Shown here: in pieces, positions 41,958 through 51,686 of the stretch
How positions within the stretch are numbered: position 1 is the first letter of the stretch
Layout of the letters: each line of letters starts with the position of its first letter
NCBI RefSeq assembly: GCF_014287795.1
Contig: NZ_JACOON010000004.1
Span: 291,222 to 355,221 of the forward strand
DNA: 64,000 nucleotides
Source of the DNA: Christensenella tenuis
Lineage (GTDB): Bacteria; Bacillota; Clostridia; Christensenellales; Christensenellaceae
Direction of reading: 5' to 3'
Translations under genes and position numbers: made by a program
The notes under the pieces: generated by a model
The model's input: only the letters and a program-made list of their open reading frames with translations
Told to the model about the DNA's origin: nothing
The model's database searches: none

Positions 41958-43645
41958 GCAGCGGGGTGATTCAAGACATCGTATATGTGATTGCCCTGAT
42001 CGGTATTGGAATACCGCTCGGGATTTACATCTACAAGGTAATGACGGGGAAGCTTACATGGAAGCCTATCGCGGCCCTTGAACGCTTCACCTACAAGGTC
42101 ATGCGCATCAACCCGGAGGAAGAACAGACAGCCGGACGGTACGCGCTCTCGGCGCTTACCTTCTCACTCTTTGGGTTTGGGATCCTGTTCGCGCTGAATA
42201 TGCTGCAGGGTTACCTGCCCTTTAATCCGGAGGGGATCGAAGGCACGAGCGCGCATCTCGCGTACAATACGACGGCCAGCTTCGTATCCAACACGAACTG
42301 GCAAGCGTATTCAGGGGAATCGGCGCTTTCGTACCTCACGCAGATGGCAGGCCTCACGGTACAGAACATTGTGTCGCCCGCGGTTGGATGCGCGGTGCTG
42401 TTCGCGCTCATCCGCGGCTTCCAGCGCAGGGAATCGAGAACGATCGGGAACTTCTGGGTAGACCTCGTAAAGGCGACCTACTATGTGATGATCCCGCTTT
42501 CCATCATTGTAACGCTGCTGCTCGTTTCGCAGGGGGTAATCCAGAACCTCAGCGCTTATGTACACGCGACGACGCTGGAGTCGGGCGCGGAGCAGATTAT
42601 CCCGATGGGCCCGGCAGCAAGCCAGGTTGCCATCAAGCAGCTCGGCACCAACGGCGGCGGCTTCTTCGGGGTCAACTCCGCGATGCCGCTCGAAAACCCG
42701 ACGCCGTTCTCAAACTTTGTGGAATGCCTGTCGCTGCTGCTTATCCCGGCGGCGCTGTGCTTCTCGTTCGGACGGGCGGTCAAGGATTCCAAGCAGGGAC
42801 GCGCGATTTTCATCGTTATGCTGGTCATCTTCCTGCTTGCCCTCATCGGAATGACGATGAGCGAAAACGTGGCTGCGCCGCAGTTTGACGGCGTTGCGCA
42901 GTCCGGCAGTATGGAAGGCAAGGAAGCGCGCCTTGGCGTGGACACATCGGCCCTGTGGGCGACGGCGACAACGTCGGCCTCGAATGGGTCGGTCAACTCG
43001 ATGCACGACAGCTACACACCGCTCGCGGGCGGCATCCAGATGTTCCTGATGATGCTTGGCGAGGTCGTGTTCGGCGGCGTGGGCTGCGGCCTTTACGGAA
43101 TGTTGGCGTTCGCCATCCTCACCGTGTTCATCGCGGGCCTGATGGTAGGGCGCACACCGGAATATCTTGGCAAAAAGATCCAGGCGTTCGATATGAAGAT
43201 GGTGTGCCTTGTGATCCTGACACCGCCGCTCTGCCTGCTCCTTGGCACGGCGCTTTCGACCTTCGTGCCGACGATCACGGACGACTTTACCAACACGGGC
43301 GCGCATGCGTATTCCGAATTGCTTTACGCATACACGTCCGGCGCGGGCAACAACGGCAGCGCGTTTGCGGGCTTTAACGCAAACACGGTCTACAGCAATA
43401 TGGGAATTGGAACGGTTATGCTGCTCGTCCGGTTCATCCCGATGGTGGCGGTGATCTTCCTGGGCGGCAACCTTGCGAAAAAGAAGCTGATCCCGGCTTC
43501 GAGCGGTACGCTCTCCACATCGAACGCGATGTTTATCATCCTCTTGCTTCTCATTGTGTTCGTCGTGGGCGCGCTCACGTTCCTGCCGGCGCTGGCGCTC
43601 GGACCGATTGCAGAATTCTTTAAGACGCTGCCAACGTTAGGATAG
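41954..43645 (+). CDS. kdpA: Potassium-transporting ATPase subunit A
   Basis: 563 residues, about ten membrane segments of the superfamily of K+ transporters. Pore-loop segments include NTNWQAYSGE near residue 113 and TNGGGFFGVNSA near 232, the selectivity-filter regions. It forms the K+ entry channel of the Kdp complex. The start overlaps kdpF by four bases. Confidence 0.95.
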   Translation: MSSGVIQDIVYVIALIGIGIPLGIYIYKVMTGKLTWKPIAALERFTYKVMRINPEEEQTAGRYALSALTFSLFGFGILFALNMLQGYLPFNPEGIEGTSAHLAYNTTASFVSNTNWQAYSGESALSYLTQMAGLTVQNIVSPAVGCAVLFALIRGFQRRESRTIGNFWVDLVKATYYVMIPLSIIVTLLLVSQGVIQNLSAYVHATTLESGAEQIIPMGPAASQVAIKQLGTNGGGFFGVNSAMPLENPTPFSNFVECLSLLLIPAALCFSFGRAVKDSKQGRAIFIVMLVIFLLALIGMTMSENVAAPQFDGVAQSGSMEGKEARLGVDTSALWATATTSASNGSVNSMHDSYTPLAGGIQMFLMMLGEVVFGGVGCGLYGMLAFAILTVFIAGLMVGRTPEYLGKKIQAFDMKMVCLVILTPPLCLLLGTALSTFVPTITDDFTNTGAHAYSELLYAYTSGAGNNGSAFAGFNANTVYSNMGIGTVMLLVRFIPMVAVIFLGGNLAKKKLIPASSGTLSTSNAMFIILLLLIVFVVGALTFLPALALGPIAEFFKTLPTLG

Positions 43646-43658
43646 GAGAGTTGAGACG

Positions 43659-45716
43659 ATGAAAGAGAAAAAGATAAATCAATCGATTGGGCGCGACGCG
43701 TTCGCCCAGTCGTTCAAAAAACTGGCACCGCGGACGCAGGTTAAAAATCCGGTCATGTTCGTGGTGTATATCGGAGCGATTTTTGTAACGGTCCTGTATT
43801 TCCTCGGGTTCGCGGGCATGCAGGAGGAAGCGCCGTGGTACGTGCTGACAATCGCCGTCATCCTGTGGGCGACGGTATTGTTCGCAAATATCGCGGAAGC
43901 GGTGGCCGAAGGACGCGGCCGCGCGCAGGCAGACAGCCTTAAAAAGGCGCGGCGCGACGTTGTAGCAAGAAAGCTGAAAACGGCGGACATACATTCCGAA
44001 TATACGGAGGTGCTCTCCAAAGACTTAAAACCGGGAGACATCGTGCTCGTCAAAGCGAATGAGCAGATCCCGATGGACGGCGAGGTCATAGAGGGCGTGG
44101 CCTCCGTGGACGAAAGCGCGATCACGGGCGAATCCGCCCCGGTCATCCGCGAATCGGGCGGCGACAGAAGCGCCGTTACGGGCGGCACCACGGTGGTATC
44201 GGACTGGCTGGTCGTCAAGGTGACGGCAAAAGCGGGCGAAAGCTTCCTCGATAAGATGATCGCCATGGTCGAGGGTGCGGCGCGCAAAAAGACGCCGAAC
44301 GAAATTGCCCTTCAAATACTCCTTGTAACGCTCACGATCATCTTCCTGATCGTCTGCGCGACACTGCTCCCGTTCTCGAGCTTCGTAAGCGAACTCGAAG
44401 GGGCGGGCCGCGCAATCAGCCTCACGAACGTCATCGCCCTGCTGGTCTGCCTTGCGCCGACCACCATCGGCGCCCTGCTGTCCGCGATCGGCATCGCGGG
44501 CATGAGCAGGCTGAACCAGGCGAATGTGCTCGCGATGAGCGGCCGTGCGATCGAGGCGGCGGGCGACGTTGACGTCCTGCTGCTCGACAAAACGGGAACC
44601 ATTACGCTCGGCAACCGCCAGGCAAGCGAATTCCTGCCGGTGGAAGGCGTTACTGAAGTAGAGCTTGCCGACGCCGCGCAGCTCTCCTCCATCGCGGACG
44701 AGACGGCCGAAGGACGCAGCATCGTGGTGCTGGCAAAGGAACGTTTCAATATCCGCGGACGCGACCTTTCCGCGGCGAACGCAGAATTCATCGAATTTTC
44801 GGCGAAAACGCGCATGAGCGGCATCAACCTCGGCAGAGACGAGATCCGCAAGGGCGCGGCCGATGCGGTCAAGGCATATGTGGAAAGCAAGGGCGGCACC
44901 TATCCGCAGGACTGCGCGGAATTGGTGCGGCAGGTCGCGGAAAAGGGCGGTACGCCGCTCGTCGTCGCCAAAAACAACCAGGTGATGGGCGTCATTTACC
45001 TGAAGGATATCGTGAAGAACGGGGTCAAGGAAAAGTTCGAGGACCTGCGTAAGATGGGAATCAAGACCATCATGATCACAGGCGATAACCCGACGACGGC
45101 TGCGGCCATCGCTGCGGAAGCGGGCGTGGACGACTTCATGGCGGAAGCGACCCCGGAAGCAAAACTGGAGCTGATCCGCAAATATCAGGCGGAAGGCCAC
45201 CTTGTCGCCATGACGGGCGACGGCACGAACGACGCGCCGGCGCTGGCGCAGGCAGACGTTGCGGTGGCGATGAACTCGGGCACGCAGGCCGCGAAGGAAG
45301 CGGGCAACATGGTTGACCTCGATTCCAGCCCAACGAAGCTGATCGACGTCGTACGCATCGGCAAACAGCTTTTGATGACGCGCGGTTCGCTTACGACGTT
45401 CTCTATTGCGAACGATATCGCAAAATATTTTGCGATCATCCCGGTGCTTTTTGCCAGCATCTTCCCGCAGCTCGAGGCCATGAACTTCATGGGCCTCACG
45501 AGCGCAACGACGGCGATCCTTTCCGCGATCATCTATAACGCGGCGATCATCGTGGCGCTCATACCGCTGGCGCTCAAGGGCGTGAAGTACAGGGAGAAGC
45601 CGGCCAAGACGATACTTGCGCACAACATGCTGGTTTACGGCCTTGGCGGCGTGGTCGCGCCGTTTATCGCGATCAAGCTGCTGGATATGCTGCTCACAGC
45701 CTGCGGAATCCTGTAA
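43659..45716 (+). CDS. kdpB: Potassium-transporting ATPase ATP-binding subunit B
   Basis: 685 residues, P-type ATPase. Phosphorylation motif DKTGTITLGN near residue 311, actuator TGES near 147, hinge GDGTNDAPALAQ near 520. Couples ATP hydrolysis to K+ uptake through KdpA. The start lies 13 bases after kdpA with GGAGAG upstream. Confidence 0.97.
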   Translation: MKEKKINQSIGRDAFAQSFKKLAPRTQVKNPVMFVVYIGAIFVTVLYFLGFAGMQEEAPWYVLTIAVILWATVLFANIAEAVAEGRGRAQADSLKKARRDVVARKLKTADIHSEYTEVLSKDLKPGDIVLVKANEQIPMDGEVIEGVASVDESAITGESAPVIRESGGDRSAVTGGTTVVSDWLVVKVTAKAGESFLDKMIAMVEGAARKKTPNEIALQILLVTLTIIFLIVCATLLPFSSFVSELEGAGRAISLTNVIALLVCLAPTTIGALLSAIGIAGMSRLNQANVLAMSGRAIEAAGDVDVLLLDKTGTITLGNRQASEFLPVEGVTEVELADAAQLSSIADETAEGRSIVVLAKERFNIRGRDLSAANAEFIEFSAKTRMSGINLGRDEIRKGAADAVKAYVESKGGTYPQDCAELVRQVAEKGGTPLVVAKNNQVMGVIYLKDIVKNGVKEKFEDLRKMGIKTIMITGDNPTTAAAIAAEAGVDDFMAEATPEAKLELIRKYQAEGHLVAMTGDGTNDAPALAQADVAVAMNSGTQAAKEAGNMVDLDSSPTKLIDVVRIGKQLLMTRGSLTTFSIANDIAKYFAIIPVLFASIFPQLEAMNFMGLTSATTAILSAIIYNAAIIVALIPLALKGVKYREKPAKTILAHNMLVYGLGGVVAPFIAIKLLDMLLTACGIL

Positions 45717-45806
45717 AAAACGGACGGCTTTCCGGGAGCGGGATATTCCCGCTCCCACAAGGGCCGGAACGCGGCAGACAGACAGGAAAGGAAGAAGGAA
45801 TCTGAA

Positions 45807-46406
45807 ATGGAAGAGAAAAAAAGTACGAATACAAAACCGAGGATATGGATTGCGGGCCTGATCTGCGCGGTATTCATGACGGTGTTCTGCGGGCTCATCT
45901 ATCCGCTCGTTATGACGGGGGCCGCGCAGCTTACGATGCCCTACCAGGCAAACGGGAGCCTCATCTATGTGGAGGAGGAAGACGGGAGCGTGGTGTGCTA
46001 CGGTTCCGAATTGATTGGGCAGGAGTTTACCCAGCCGCAGTACCTGATCGGCAGGCCGAACACGGGCAGCGCGGCGGCGTCCAACCTCTCGGCTGTTTCC
46101 GAAGACCAGGCGGCGCTCGTGCAGGAGCGCATCGACTGGTGGCATGAGCTCGATCCGGAAAACACAGCAGATATCCCGATGGACCTCGTAACGGCGTCGG
46201 GCAGCGGCCTCGACCCGCACATCTCGCCCGCAGCGGCGGAATACCAGGTGCCCCGCATCGCGCGCGAACGCGGCATGAGTGAAGATGAAGTGCGCGCGGT
46301 CATCGCAAAGCACACGGATGGAAAGGATTTCGGCTTCATGGGCGAAGACCGCGTGAACGTGTTGATGGTAAACCTTGAACTGGACGGGAAAAAGATCATC
46401 AGTTGA
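45807..46406 (+). CDS. kdpC: Potassium-transporting ATPase subunit C
   Basis: 199 residues, one N-terminal membrane helix (about 14-35) then a soluble domain with the conserved SAASNLS and GSGLDPHISPAAAEYQVPRI. Stabilises nucleotide binding by KdpB. AAGGAAGAAGG precedes the ATG; the kdpB-kdpC gap of 90 bases holds a GGGAGCGGGATATTCCCGCTCCC-like hairpin, whose two arms are separated by only a few bases. Confidence 0.95.
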   Translation: MEEKKSTNTKPRIWIAGLICAVFMTVFCGLIYPLVMTGAAQLTMPYQANGSLIYVEEEDGSVVCYGSELIGQEFTQPQYLIGRPNTGSAAASNLSAVSEDQAALVQERIDWWHELDPENTADIPMDLVTASGSGLDPHISPAAAEYQVPRIARERGMSEDEVRAVIAKHTDGKDFGFMGEDRVNVLMVNLELDGKKIIS

Positions 46407-46428
46407 CCTGTAAAAGAGGGAAAAAACC

Positions 46429-48120
46429 ATGTATGATGAAAACGAACGGCCAAACCCGGACGAACTGCTGCGGCAGATCGGTACGGAGGAAACGCCGGAC
46501 CGGACGGGAAAATTAAAAATATTTTTCGGATATTCCGCAGGCGTGGGAAAGACCTATACGATGCTGCGGGCGGCGCACGACTGCCTTGAGAGCGGAATCG
46601 ACGTGGTCGTCGGATATATCGAGCCGCATACGCGTGCGGAAACGATGAAGCTGGTGGAAGGACTGCCCGTCCTTCCCACCAAAAAGGTGGGCTATAAAAA
46701 TATCGTGCTCAATGAATTTGACCTTGACGGCGCGCTCGCGCGCCATCCGCAGCTCATTCTTGTGGACGAGCTTGCCCATACGAACGCGCCGGGCGTGCGC
46801 AACAAAAAGCGCTATCAGGACGTGGAAGAACTGCTGAACGCGGGGATCGACGTCTATACGACAGTGAATGTTCAGCATCTTGCAAGCCTCAACGACATCA
46901 TCAAGGATATCACCCACATCGAGGTGCGCGAAACGATCCCGGATTATATTTTCGATAAAGCGGACAGCGTGGCCCTCGTGGATATCGAGCCGGAAGAACT
47001 CTTAAAACGGTTCGAAGAAGGCAAGATCTACCGGCCCGAGCGGGTCGTGACGGCGATGAACAACTTTTTCACGCGGCAGAACCTCTCTACCCTGCGTGAG
47101 ATATCCATGCGCCGCACGGCGGACCGCATCTATGGGCGGGATGGAAAGGCGATGGAGAAGAGCGTGAGCGAAAAGCTGCTCGTGCTTCTTTCTCCTTCGC
47201 CTTCTTCCGCTAAAAACCTGCGCGTGGGCGCGCGGATGGCCGAGGCCTACCATGCCAAATGGGAAGCGCTGTATGTGGAGACGCGTACCAAACTTACGCC
47301 TGAACAGGGCAAACTGCTGCGCGACAACATGAACCTTGCCGAGCAGCTTGGGGCGGAGGTCGTGACGATGTACGGGGAAAACCTTGCTGAAGTGGTCGCG
47401 GCGCACGCGAACCTGACGGGTGTTACGAATGTCATCATCGGAAAGACACGCAATAAAAAACACCTGAAAGATTTCTTCAAAGAAGATTTTGAAGACCAGC
47501 TCATCGGCCTGCTCAAGAACGCAGAGCTGCATATCATTCCGGATTCGGACAATGCCGGGACGAAGTACAAAAAGCCGCCCCGGCAGGGCAGCCGCAAGGA
47601 CTTCGGCCTGCTCGAGCAGCGGACGCAGATCCTCTACGAGATCAGCAAAAAGCTGCTGGCGACGCGCGGGCTTATGAACATCATTTCCGGGATGAACGAA
47701 TATATCTCGCGGATCCTCGAACGCTCCGTCATCTTTTACCTGCCGGACATGAATAAGCCGGGCGTGTTCTGGCAGGCGGAATTCGACGAGGATGCGTCCT
47801 TCCTTCTGGGGGACGACGAAAAGGCGGTGGCCAAATGGGTGCTGCTCAACAAAAAGCGCGCGGGCGCGGGCACGGATACCCTGATGGGGGCGGGCGCGTT
47901 CTATATGCCGATTATGTCGCAGGGCGCCGTGCTTGGGGTGATGGGCGTATCGTGCAAAAAGGGCCTTCTTTCCCAGGATCAGCGGATGCTGCTGCGCATG
48001 ATCGCTTCGCAGGTCGCGATGGCCCTCGAGCGCCAGCGGCTGTCGGACGAGCAGCTGAAATACAACCTTGAGCTCCAGCGTGAAAAACTCAAGGAAGACT
48101 GGATGAAAAACCGGGAATAG
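46429..48120 (+). CDS. kdpD: KdpD N-terminal protein: KdpD sensor, Usp and GAF domains, no kinase
   Basis: 563 residues. The KdpD domain (Walker-type GYSAGVGKTYTML near residue 30, DELAHTNAPG near 108) occupies 20-230, a universal-stress-protein-like domain 245-370, and a GAF-like domain about 410-540 (GTDTLMGAGAFYMPI). The end is a short coiled coil (ALERQRLSDEQ...). No DUF4118 helices, HisKA or HATPase are present; these lie in the next gene. Cytosolic. It probably senses ligand (c-di-AMP binds the Usp domain in some KdpD proteins) and controls the partner kinase. Confidence 0.85.
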   Translation: MYDENERPNPDELLRQIGTEETPDRTGKLKIFFGYSAGVGKTYTMLRAAHDCLESGIDVVVGYIEPHTRAETMKLVEGLPVLPTKKVGYKNIVLNEFDLDGALARHPQLILVDELAHTNAPGVRNKKRYQDVEELLNAGIDVYTTVNVQHLASLNDIIKDITHIEVRETIPDYIFDKADSVALVDIEPEELLKRFEEGKIYRPERVVTAMNNFFTRQNLSTLREISMRRTADRIYGRDGKAMEKSVSEKLLVLLSPSPSSAKNLRVGARMAEAYHAKWEALYVETRTKLTPEQGKLLRDNMNLAEQLGAEVVTMYGENLAEVVAAHANLTGVTNVIIGKTRNKKHLKDFFKEDFEDQLIGLLKNAELHIIPDSDNAGTKYKKPPRQGSRKDFGLLEQRTQILYEISKKLLATRGLMNIISGMNEYISRILERSVIFYLPDMNKPGVFWQAEFDEDASFLLGDDEKAVAKWVLLNKKRAGAGTDTLMGAGAFYMPIMSQGAVLGVMGVSCKKGLLSQDQRMLLRMIASQVAMALERQRLSDEQLKYNLELQREKLKEDWMKNRE

Positions 48121-48186
48121 GGTTGCGGTTTCCGGAAAATCGTTTATGATAAAGGAAAAAGGCCGCAAAACGGATAGGAACGGGAA

Positions 48187-49668
48187 ATGAAACAATCGAA
48201 AAAACAGACGGTAGCAATGAATATCCTGAAAACAGCCGCGATCCTCGCGCTGTGTACGGCCGTGGCCTACCTGTTTAACCTCGCGGGGCTGCGGACGGAG
48301 AACCTCTCCATGATCTACCTTGTAGGGGTGCTCCTGATTACGATGGCGACGGAACGGTTCCTGTACGGGATTATCGCTTCGGTCGTCAGCATTCTGGCCT
48401 ACAACTTCTTCTTCACTGCGCCGACGTTCACTTTTTTGGTGAGCGACCCGAATTATATCGTGACGCTGGTGATCCTGCTCGTGGGTTCGTTCATCGTGAG
48501 CCTCCTTACGAGCAAGCTCCACAGGCATGTGGCCGAAGCGCAGTACCGGGAAAAGCAAATGCGCTCCCTGTATGACATCAGCACGAGCTTTCTCGGCGTG
48601 TCCGGGATGGACGATATTGTGCGTTATGGCATGAACGGGCTTTCCCGGCTGGAAAACCGCCAATGTATTATCTATACCGCGCGGGATCTTTCGGCGGGAA
48701 GGCACGCCGCGGCGGAACTCGAAGAAAACGAAGCGGCGCGGTGGTGCTTCGAGAATGTGAAGCCGTGCGGCTGCGGGACAGAGTATTTTTCCGCGTCGCA
48801 GTGGATGTACCTGCCGATCCGGAGCGGAAACGAGGTATACGGCGTTGCCGGGATACACTGCGGGGAAACGCCGCCCGCGCCCGGCGAAATTTTGATGGTT
48901 CAGACGGTCGTCTCGCAGATCTCCGGCGCGATGCAGCGGGAAACGTTGTACCGCCAGCAGGAGGAAAGCAAGCTGAGGATCGAAAAGGAACGCCTGCGGA
49001 ACAACCTTTTGCGCGCCATTTCGCATGACCTGCGGACGCCGCTTACCGGCATCGCGGGCTCGGCAAGCTTTATTGCGGACAGTGTAAGGAGCCTTTCGGA
49101 GGAACAGATATTGAGCCTCGTGGGGGATATCCGCAGCGATGCGCAGTGGCTCAACAATATGGTGGAAAACCTGCTCAACATGACGCGCATTTCGGAGGGA
49201 GAGCTTGTCCTCAAAAAGCAGCCGGAGGTGGTGGACGACGTCGTCAGCGAAGCATACCGCCGCATCGAACGGCTGAAGGGCGGGCGGGATATCGCCATCA
49301 ACATGCCGGATGCGGTGATGGAAGTGCCGATGGATGGGCGGCTTATCATACAGGTGCTTGTGAACCTGCTCGACAATGCGGTGAAATATACGCCCGAGCA
49401 TGCGCACATCGACCTGCGCGCCTATCCGGAAAGCGGATATATGGTGTTTGAGGTCTCGGACGATGGAAAGGGAATAGACCCCTCTATCCTGGACAAGGTA
49501 TTCGACAACTTTGTGACGGCCCCGGCGCTGAGCGGGGATGCGAAGCGCGGGATGGGCATCGGCCTTGGCATCTGTAAATCCATTGTGGAAGCACACGGCG
49601 GCGTAATCGTCGCCATGAATAACGACCGCGGCGGAGCGACATTTAAATTCGCCCTGCCTCTGGAGTGA
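48187..49668 (+). CDS. KdpD C-terminal protein: DUF4118 membrane domain, GAF and histidine kinase
   Basis: 493 residues. Four membrane helices (DUF4118, about 12-110), a second GAF-like domain (about 125-255), HisKA with the phospho-acceptor in RAISHDLRTPL near 280, and HATPase with NLLDNAVKYTPEH near 396 and the GIGLGICKSIVEAHGG box near 460. It should phosphorylate KdpE. It has its own start (ATG with GGAACGGGAA upstream) 66 bases after the previous stop. Both this and the preceding protein carry a GAF, so the pair is not a simple break in one gene. Confidence 0.85.
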   Translation: MKQSKKQTVAMNILKTAAILALCTAVAYLFNLAGLRTENLSMIYLVGVLLITMATERFLYGIIASVVSILAYNFFFTAPTFTFLVSDPNYIVTLVILLVGSFIVSLLTSKLHRHVAEAQYREKQMRSLYDISTSFLGVSGMDDIVRYGMNGLSRLENRQCIIYTARDLSAGRHAAAELEENEAARWCFENVKPCGCGTEYFSASQWMYLPIRSGNEVYGVAGIHCGETPPAPGEILMVQTVVSQISGAMQRETLYRQQEESKLRIEKERLRNNLLRAISHDLRTPLTGIAGSASFIADSVRSLSEEQILSLVGDIRSDAQWLNNMVENLLNMTRISEGELVLKKQPEVVDDVVSEAYRRIERLKGGRDIAINMPDAVMEVPMDGRLIIQVLVNLLDNAVKYTPEHAHIDLRAYPESGYMVFEVSDDGKGIDPSILDKVFDNFVTAPALSGDAKRGMGIGLGICKSIVEAHGGVIVAMNNDRGGATFKFALPLE

Positions 49669-49673
49669 GGGAA

Positions 49674-50360
49674 ATGGAAGATACGCGTATTTTGATTATT
49701 GAAGACGACCAAACGATACTCAATTTTTTGAGTATTTCTCTTAAAACGAACGGATACCGTTTTGAAACGGCGAAGACCGGGCTTGACGGCATTTCCCTTG
49801 CGCTTGCCAATAACCCGGACGTCATTCTGCTCGACCTCGGGCTGCCGGATATCGACGGGCTGGAGGTGCTGAGGCAGGTGCGCCAGGCGTCGGACGTACC
49901 CGTCATCGTGGTGTCGGCGCGCGGACAGGAACGGGAGAAGGTGGAAGCGCTCGACGCGGGCGCGGACGACTATATCACAAAGCCCTTCAGCATCGGCGAG
50001 CTTCTCGCCCGGGTGCGGGTGGCGCTCAGGAAACGCGCGCCGCGTCCAGCGGCAAAAGAAACCTTTGAACTGGACGGGCTGGTGATCGACTTTGAAAAGC
50101 GCAGGGTCATGGTAGACGGAAAAGATGTACACTTGACGCCCATTGAATATAAACTGCTTACCCTGCTGGTGGAAAACAGGGGAAAAGTGCTGACGCACAG
50201 CTTCATCAACAAACAGGTGTGGGGATATGAGTATACGGAGGATTCCCAATCGCTGCGCGTATTCATGGCGAACATCCGCCGCAAAATCGAAAAAGACACC
50301 GCGAAACCGCGCTATATTACGACGGAAGTCGGCGTGGGCTACCGTTTTGCGGATGAATAA
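49674..50360 (+). CDS. kdpE: KdpE response regulator
   Basis: 228 residues, OmpR/PhoB family. Receiver with phospho-acceptor Asp in VILLDLGLPDIDG (about 52), Lys in ITKPFS (about 102), winged helix from about 130 (VWGYEYTEDSQSLRVFMANIRRKIE). It activates kdpFABC when K+ is limiting, probably through the TCTTAACA boxes. The ATG at 49674 follows GAGGGAA; an in-frame GTG at 49665 is less likely. Confidence 0.9.
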   Translation: MEDTRILIIEDDQTILNFLSISLKTNGYRFETAKTGLDGISLALANNPDVILLDLGLPDIDGLEVLRQVRQASDVPVIVVSARGQEREKVEALDAGADDYITKPFSIGELLARVRVALRKRAPRPAAKETFELDGLVIDFEKRRVMVDGKDVHLTPIEYKLLTLLVENRGKVLTHSFINKQVWGYEYTEDSQSLRVFMANIRRKIEKDTAKPRYITTEVGVGYRFADE

Positions 50361-50569
50361 GGCATGGAGCCTGAAAACCGCTGCGGCTGCCAGCAGGGTT
50401 GCCCGCCGGGCGGGGGCGCAGAAAGAGCGGGTGGACGGCATGGGTGCCTATCCGACGGAATACCTGCCAAAGCAGCTTCAGTAAGCAAAAGGAAAAGACT
50501 TTCGCAAAAAGGCCGCAGATTTGTCCATGATGGATGAACCGGCGCCCTTTTTACGCCTGTCCTGTTTTA

Positions 50570-51085
50570 TCAGAGGGCGGCCCTATATTCCGAAAACGCT
50601 CTTTCATAAGCCGTTTTCGTGCGTTCGTCAAAACACACCATCATAACGTCCATATCCGGGTGCTCCCGCAGGAAGCCGCACACCGTTTCCGTGGCGATGC
50701 GCGCCGCGCGCTCCAGCGGAAAGCGGTAGATGCCCGTGCTGATGGAGGGGAAAGCGACGGTTTTCGCGCCGTTTTCCGCCGCGAGATGCAGGCTGCTTCG
50801 GTAGCTGCCCGCGAGCAGCTCGTCCTCGCCCGCGTTTCCGCCCCGCCAGACCGGGCCGGGCGTATGGATGACATAGTCCGCGGGCAGGCGGTAGCCCTTC
50901 GTGATCTTGGCTTTGCCGGTTTCGCAGCCGTGGAGCGTGCGGCATTCGCGGAGCAGCTCCGGACCGGCCGCGCGGTGGACCGCCCCGTCCACGCCGCCCC
51001 CGCCAAGCAGCGAGGTATTCGCTGCGTTGACGATCGCATCCACATGCTGCTGCGTGATGTCTCCCAAAATGATTCTATAGCCCAT
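50570..51085 (-). CDS. Macro domain protein, O-acetyl-ADP-ribose deacetylase type
   Basis: 171 residues, one MacroD-type domain: GDITQQHVDAIVNAANTSLLGGGGVDGAVHRAAG (residues ~8-41, ADP-ribose loop) and FPSISTGIYRFP near 120. It hydrolyses O-acetyl-ADP-ribose or mono-ADP-ribosyl groups. The start at 51085 has AGGAGG at 7 bases. It lies directly behind the flavin/ferredoxin gene with one base between stop and ATG, so the two are coupled. Confidence 0.9.
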   Translation of the reverse strand: MGYRIILGDITQQHVDAIVNAANTSLLGGGGVDGAVHRAAGPELLRECRTLHGCETGKAKITKGYRLPADYVIHTPGPVWRGGNAGEDELLAGSYRSSLHLAAENGAKTVAFPSISTGIYRFPLERAARIATETVCGFLREHPDMDVMMVCFDERTKTAYERAFSEYRAAL

Positions 51086-51086
51086 A

Positions 51087-51686
51087 TTAACGCCTCCTGA
51101 TTGCTTCCGTGGGGCAGTTTTCCGCACACAATCCGCAGTGCAGGCAGTTTTCCTGCCGGATCGTATACGGATCGCCCGCGTCGATGCACTGCTGCGGGCA
51201 CAGCCCGGCGCAGACGCCGCATGAGATACACGCATCCGTGACCTCATAGCCTTTTTTATGCCCTGCGGGATGGCCAAGGAAAAATGTTTCCCGGTAAATG
51301 GGCGTCTTAGAGAGGTTGAAATATTCGCCCTGCCCTTCATACAGGCAGAATACCTCGAGAATATTCCTGCTGTCCCCCGGATAAACTCCGTTCATGGATG
51401 GATTCGCCTCAAAAATAGGCGTGAGCATCTCCTGCGGAACCTGTTTCACCTTGCCGCGCAGAGTCAGCATTTCCCAGTTTTTTGTCAGCCCCGTCACAGA
51501 GACAAACCACTGTTCCGTGAGTTGGCTGTAAAATTCCTTGCCGCGCGCCGTGAGGAAATACAGGCCGTCCTCGTCTGCAAGCATCACGTCAATGATACGC
51601 GTTGCCGGCCTCCCGTCCCCGTCCAGTGTCGCAAACGTGCAGTCCTTTATTTCCCGCATCATTTGCAGGTATTCTTTTGTTTCCAT
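51087..51686 (-). CDS. PNPOx-like flavin protein fused to a 2[4Fe-4S] ferredoxin domain
   Basis: 199 residues. Residues 1-130 form a pyridoxamine-phosphate-oxidase-like split barrel (CTFATLDGDGRPATRIID), which binds FMN. Residues 140-199 hold two CxxCxxCxxxCP clusters (CISCGVCAGLCPQQC and CLHCGLCAENCPTEA). Probably a small cytosolic redox protein of anaerobes. The start at 51686 follows AAGGGGGC; the longer open frame upstream is not conserved-looking. Encoded just ahead of the macro-domain protein. Confidence 0.8.
   Translation of the reverse strand: METKEYLQMMREIKDCTFATLDGDGRPATRIIDVMLADEDGLYFLTARGKEFYSQLTEQWFVSVTGLTKNWEMLTLRGKVKQVPQEMLTPIFEANPSMNGVYPGDSRNILEVFCLYEGQGEYFNLSKTPIYRETFFLGHPAGHKKGYEVTDACISCGVCAGLCPQQCIDAGDPYTIRQENCLHCGLCAENCPTEAIRRR

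Noticed and set aside
44025..46430. 801-codon open frame on the minus strand across kdpB and kdpC
   Set aside because: It mirrors kdpB/kdpC exactly, is His/Arg-rich without motifs, and has no ribosome site; a shadow of GC-biased codon use.
47002..49596. 864-codon minus-strand frame across both kdpD genes
   Set aside because: Antisense to clear sensor-kinase domains, spans two genes and the gap, and has no recognisable product.
50355..50484. 43-codon frame starting inside the end of kdpE
   Set aside because: No ribosome site of its own, low-complexity Ala/Arg product, no terminator; likely chance.
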